A DNA stretch of 64,000 nucleotides from Hirsutella rhossiliensis. Taxonomy: Eukaryota; Ascomycota; Sordariomycetes; Hypocreales; Ophiocordycipitaceae. The notes under the pieces were generated by a model. The model made no database searches and had not been told where the DNA came from. It saw nothing but the letters and a program-made list of their open reading frames with translations. The translations under genes were made by a program, and so were the position numbers. Shown piece by piece: positions 61,200-64,000 of this stretch; within the stretch, counting starts at the first letter, position 1; each line of letters opens with the position of its first letter. Location: assembly GCF_020360975.1 (NCBI RefSeq), contig NW_025408670.1, positions 1,426,001 through 1,490,000 of the forward strand. The letters are read 5' to 3'.

Positions 61200-62440
61200 T
61201 TTTTGCATGCTTAGTAGGTAGGTCGATTCCTTCTCGTTCGTTTCTTCGAGGAATCTTCGTCCCGGTCCGGAAGGTCTACTTAGAAACCCCCCCTTTTTAC
61301 CCCTTATTACTAATTTTAACGAAGAGGTTCGATTTCGACTAGTTCCCTGATTTTTCGACTAACGGACTGAAAGGTCTATTAGGGGACTAGTCGGGCCGGC
61401 CTGACTAACGGGACCGGGGTCGGGCCCGGAGTAAGATGCGGAGCCGGGAACGGGCCTGGGGCCGCAGCTGCAGTTAACGACGGCGTTGAGGCTCTCGAGG
61501 GAGGAGGAGCCGAAGGAGCAATAGCTATAGCAGCAGCAGCGGGGGCCGCAGCAATAGGGGCTGCAGCAGCTGCAGGGGCAGCATGTCGAGCCGTCTAGGT
61601 CGAGTGCTAGCCACGAAGGAATAAGACTGCTTATTATTATACTCGAGCAGCTTCTTCGTTTAGTTCCCGGCTAGCCTCTCGAAAGATAGTCAAGTATCCG
61701 TTACTAATAGGCTTTATTAGCAGAGATATATCCCGTAGCTACTAGCCGGAAAGAGCTTCTATAAGGAAGTATTAGTTAGCTTCCTCGAGGATCTCTTCCT
61801 ACTTAGCTAGCCACGAAGAAGCTAGTAGGTTCCTAGCAGAAAAGGCTCCTAGGTAGGCCGTATAGGTCTTCTTAATACGGTTAGTTATATAACCTCTCGA
61901 GGGAGCTATCGAGGTCTCGAGCTTTAAAAGCCACTGCCTAGGAGTCTCTTCCTCTTAAAGAGTAATTAGCTTTACGGCACTAACGGATTCCGTTATTGCT
62001 ATATAAGCAGTAGTTAGCAGCTTCGTCTCGTAAAGGTATTCCTTTCGGTGACTTTCGTAGTCGCCTAGGGTAGTAGAAAAAGCTCTCTGCTATATAGAGG
62101 TTAGCTCGGAGAAGAGGGTAGCTCCCTCTATAAAGTCCGTTACCCTAGGACGAAGAGGGGGCTCGAGAGGGTCCTACTTATTAGAGAAGACTAAATTATA
62201 GATAGTTCTATCTATACGAGCCCGTAGCTCCTTTACCTACTTATCCTAATCTTAGGGCTCTATAAGAATCGTCCTATAGACCGTTAGGACGGCAGAGGAG
62301 TCGTTTTTCGATATTATTACGGGGAAGGGTAGAAAAGTCGGGTAAAAATCGGCTTTTCTAGTAAGAGGGGTAAAAGGAAGCTACGAGGGATGTAAGAAAG
62401 GTGCCTTTTATAGCAGCCGGAAGGTATAGGAATTCTATTC
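61200..62440 (-). pseudogene. D1 gag region with Ala/Pro-rich segment
   Basis: Between the 5' LTR and integrase. A Pro/Ala-rich low-complexity stretch is encoded at complement 61430-61612 by GCT/GCA/CCC repeats. It keeps many CA/TG sites that are ACT/ATA in D3. N-terminal of it is a helical capsid-like region (complement about 61640-62400; for example LGTYxLLxSSW-type text is not legible, so only composition is claimed). No zinc knuckle was identified with confidence. Confidence 0.5.
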
Positions 62441-62445
62441 CTCCC

Positions 62446-62456
62446 GGGCTTATAAC
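62446..62456 (-). promoter_or_regulatory. D1 primer-binding site: half-tRNA initiator-Met type
   Basis: Directly after the 5' LTR the - strand reads GTTATAAGCCC. With one CA to TA change reversed this is complementary to GGGCUCAUAAC, the anticodon-loop region of fungal initiator tRNA-Met. Copia and Ty5 are known to prime with the 5' half of that tRNA. Confidence 0.6.
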
Positions 62457-62943
62457 TCTCGCAAAAAGAAATACGAGAAGTATATATAAAATATACGAAG
62501 ATAAAATTAGAAGTGAGGGGTCGGATAGGCAGGGCAGAGAGATTTAATTCTTATAGGGGCAGTAATAAAGGTAGGGGAGTAATTATTATATTGCCTTAAT
62601 TATCCTTCTTTCCTTTATCTAACGCCCCTCTTTATACCTATCTAGCATCTTAATTAATAAAGAAGATCCTACTTAAAGAAGCTACTAATATCCTTTCGAC
62701 TACCGAGCTTTTTACCGGTTTTTCCCCTCTTTTTTAGCCGTTGCCGGTATATCCGTCTTATCTTTCGCTACCTCTATAGGAAGCTATCGCTACTTCTGCT
62801 TCCCCTTATGCCCCCTACCCTCCTTTCTATACCTCTTTTTAGCTCCTTCTTCCTTCTTCTATACCAGGTGTTTTTAGCTTCCTTAGTCCCTTATGCTAAG
62901 GGATATCTCCGAGAACTACGAAATTAGGCCACGCTTCGCGATA
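62457..62943 (-). repeat. D1 5' LTR (487 bp)
   Basis: + strand TCTCGCAAAA...CTTCGCGATA, that is TATCGCG...GCGAGA in element orientation. Followed by the ATAGT target copy. Confidence 0.9.
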
Positions 62944-62948
62944 ATAGT

Positions 62949-63236
62949 AAGCTATAAAGGGGATTACGGCTAAGACTATAATCTAAGGATAGTCTCTATA
63001 GGTATATATAGCTACCTACTTTTATTCCTTTAGATAGATAGCTCTCTAGCTTTTAATATAGATCTTTATTACGATTCTATCTTTAATTTTAATTACCTAG
63101 TTATAGTCTATAGTCTACGACCTCTAACTTATTACTAACGTAATATATATATTATTACTTAGACCACGCCCTATTATATCTACTAATATAAACCCCTCGA
63201 TAGGTTTATCCCTTAAGAATAATACCGGTCGTTATA
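62949..63236 (+). repeat. A2 3' LTR, right part
   Basis: Continuation of 56420-56601 after D1. Ends GGTCGTTATA at 63236. Confidence 0.9.
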
Positions 63237-63241
63237 GTACG

Positions 63242-63291
63242 GTCTATTAAAAGAAGGTTAATAATTTATAAAATAAAAAAGAAAGAAAAGT
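63242..63291 (-). repeat. E-type LTR fragment (right piece)
   Basis: Reverse complement of the middle of the E1 LTR (TCTATTAAAAGAAGGTTAAT...). It continues 49347-49382 across A2 and stops where E2 begins. Confidence 0.75.
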
Positions 63292-64000
63292 TATAAGGGC
63301 TTTTACTTTATATAGGCCTAAACTAAGGTCTAGGCTAAGTTTATATATAAGCGGCCTCTATACTTATATAGGCTAAGCTTAGACTTCTCTTTTTTTTTCC
63401 TCTTATAAATTATTAACCTTCTTTTAATATACTATACCTAAGCTTATACCTTTACTTACTTTATAATAATATAATCTACCTTTTATTTTACTCTCTCTTT
63501 ATCCCTATATATAGAATAGCTATTTTTAGCTACCTTTAAATCTAATATTTAATTACTTAGTTTAGTTAAACTACTTACGCTAGTATATATATACGTAAAA
63601 TATTTATATTCTTATAGTTATAAAATTAAAATAAATATAATACTTAGTTCGATTAAGTAATTAAAAGCCTTTTATAATAGTAGGGCTTTATATAATTAAG
63701 AGCGGTATTACTATACCTTAGTAAGTTTAATAGCTTTTTTATAGAGCTTAAGCTATAGCTATTTTATATAAAAGTAAAGCTTTATACTAATAGCGCTATA
63801 ATAAGGGATATCTATACTTAATTTAACTATCTTTATATAAGCTTATCCTTATACCTATAAAGGTATCTCTTACTATTTATATATACTAGTATAAATAGAC
63901 TAGCTAACCTCTTTATAAAGCTTTATACTAATTATAGCGAACTTATTATAGCTAAGTTAGTAGGCTAGGAGCTTATAATACTCTATTAAAAGTAAAGTAA
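63292..64000 (+). mobile_element. E2: start of a second E element, cut by the window end
   Basis: TATAAGGGCTTTTAC... matches the E1 LTR (to about 63468) and then the E1 interior up to E1 position about 26120. It seems to have inserted into the inverted E-type LTR to its left. Its end and target repeat lie outside the window. Confidence 0.8.

Larger units (their letters stand above)
56602..62943 (-). mobile_element. D1: young, partly RIPped Ty1/copia element, 6.3 kb
   Basis: LTRs at 56602-57080 and 62457-62943. ATAGT flanks at 56597-56601 and 62944-62948. CA and TG remain in many places (for example 61440-61620), so RIP has been lighter than on its host A2. Order on the - strand: LTR, half-tRNA primer site, gag, integrase, RT, RNase H, LTR. 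Integrase before RT is the Ty1/copia order. It is the reference for D2 and D3. Confidence 0.92.
49383..63236 (+). mobile_element. A2: RIP-decayed chromovirus of family A, with D1 nested in its 3' LTR
   Basis: 5' LTR 49383-49852; 3' LTR 56420-56601 continued at 62949-63236. Flanks: GTATA (49378-49382) and GTACG (63237-63241). Internal order is as in A1. It lacks about 330 bp of A1's gag-protease linker (A1 about 5942-6260; junction near 51974). Without D1 the element is about 7.5 kb. Confidence 0.9.

Noticed and set aside
1..64000. CRISPR array, tRNA or rRNA genes
   Set aside because: No regularly spaced short repeats, no cloverleaf-like segments with intact A/B boxes, and no rRNA-like blocks were seen. 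The organism appears to be a fungus.

Overview
The window looks like a repeat-only, AT-rich block from a filamentous ascomycete (Pezizomycotina). No host gene was recognised. Outside three places (41154-46661, about 22350-22820 and, partly, 56602-62943) the dinucleotides CA and TG are almost absent: a hand count of bases 1-900 gives two of each. CG, TA and AG stay common. This is the strand-symmetric footprint of repeat-induced point mutation (RIP; CpA to TpA). It explains why no ATG, TGG, TGY, CAR or CAY codons remain and why every old reading frame is full of TAA/TAG (former CAA/CAG Gln). Reading former Cys/His/Gln/Trp/Asp through those changes lets most elements be classified. All coordinates of decayed genes are approximate.

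Layout, as a nest of LTR retrotransposons. F1 (before 1 to 11662, + strand) is the 3' part of a Ty3/gypsy chromovirus, split by the complete element A1 (3334-11173, TSD CCCTT). D2 (11663 to about 22066, - strand) is a Ty1/copia fragment, split by the complete chromovirus B (12042-19849) and by a solo LTR (21437-21951, TSD TTTCT). At about 22066 it joins head-to-head a second copia copy, D3 (to 29790, + strand). D3 carries a 568-bp insertion (22345-22912) and a gag-only element E1 (25415-27287, TSD TTTAA). From 29791 to 47676 lie an unassigned stretch, a GC-richer decayed gene split by chromovirus A3 (31300-39640, - strand, itself holding a solo copia LTR), and a Ty3/gypsy pol (G) split by element Z (41154-46661). 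Then come F2 (47677-49346, - strand), an E-type LTR fragment, chromovirus A2 (49383-63236) with the younger copia element D1 (56602-62943) inside its 3' LTR, and the start of another E element (63292 to the window end).

Z is the only element with normal base composition. It has a 5-bp TSD (TTAGC), identical LTR copies over their shared 136 bp, gag, protease, RT, RNase H, integrase and the beginning of a chromodomain. Its frame is broken at about fifteen places, mostly by loss of one base from a homopolymer run, and its 3' LTR lacks the first 53 bp. It has a 12-nt self-priming site as in the Tf1/sushi group.

The most interesting signal is a gene antisense to pol between the chromodomain and the 3' LTR of the A elements. 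Its decayed product shows a six-cysteine pattern with Zn2Cys6-like spacing followed by a basic coiled coil. A1, A2 and a diverged subfamily member A3 all have it. B has an unrelated, longer antisense frame in the same position, and F has open antisense frames there too.
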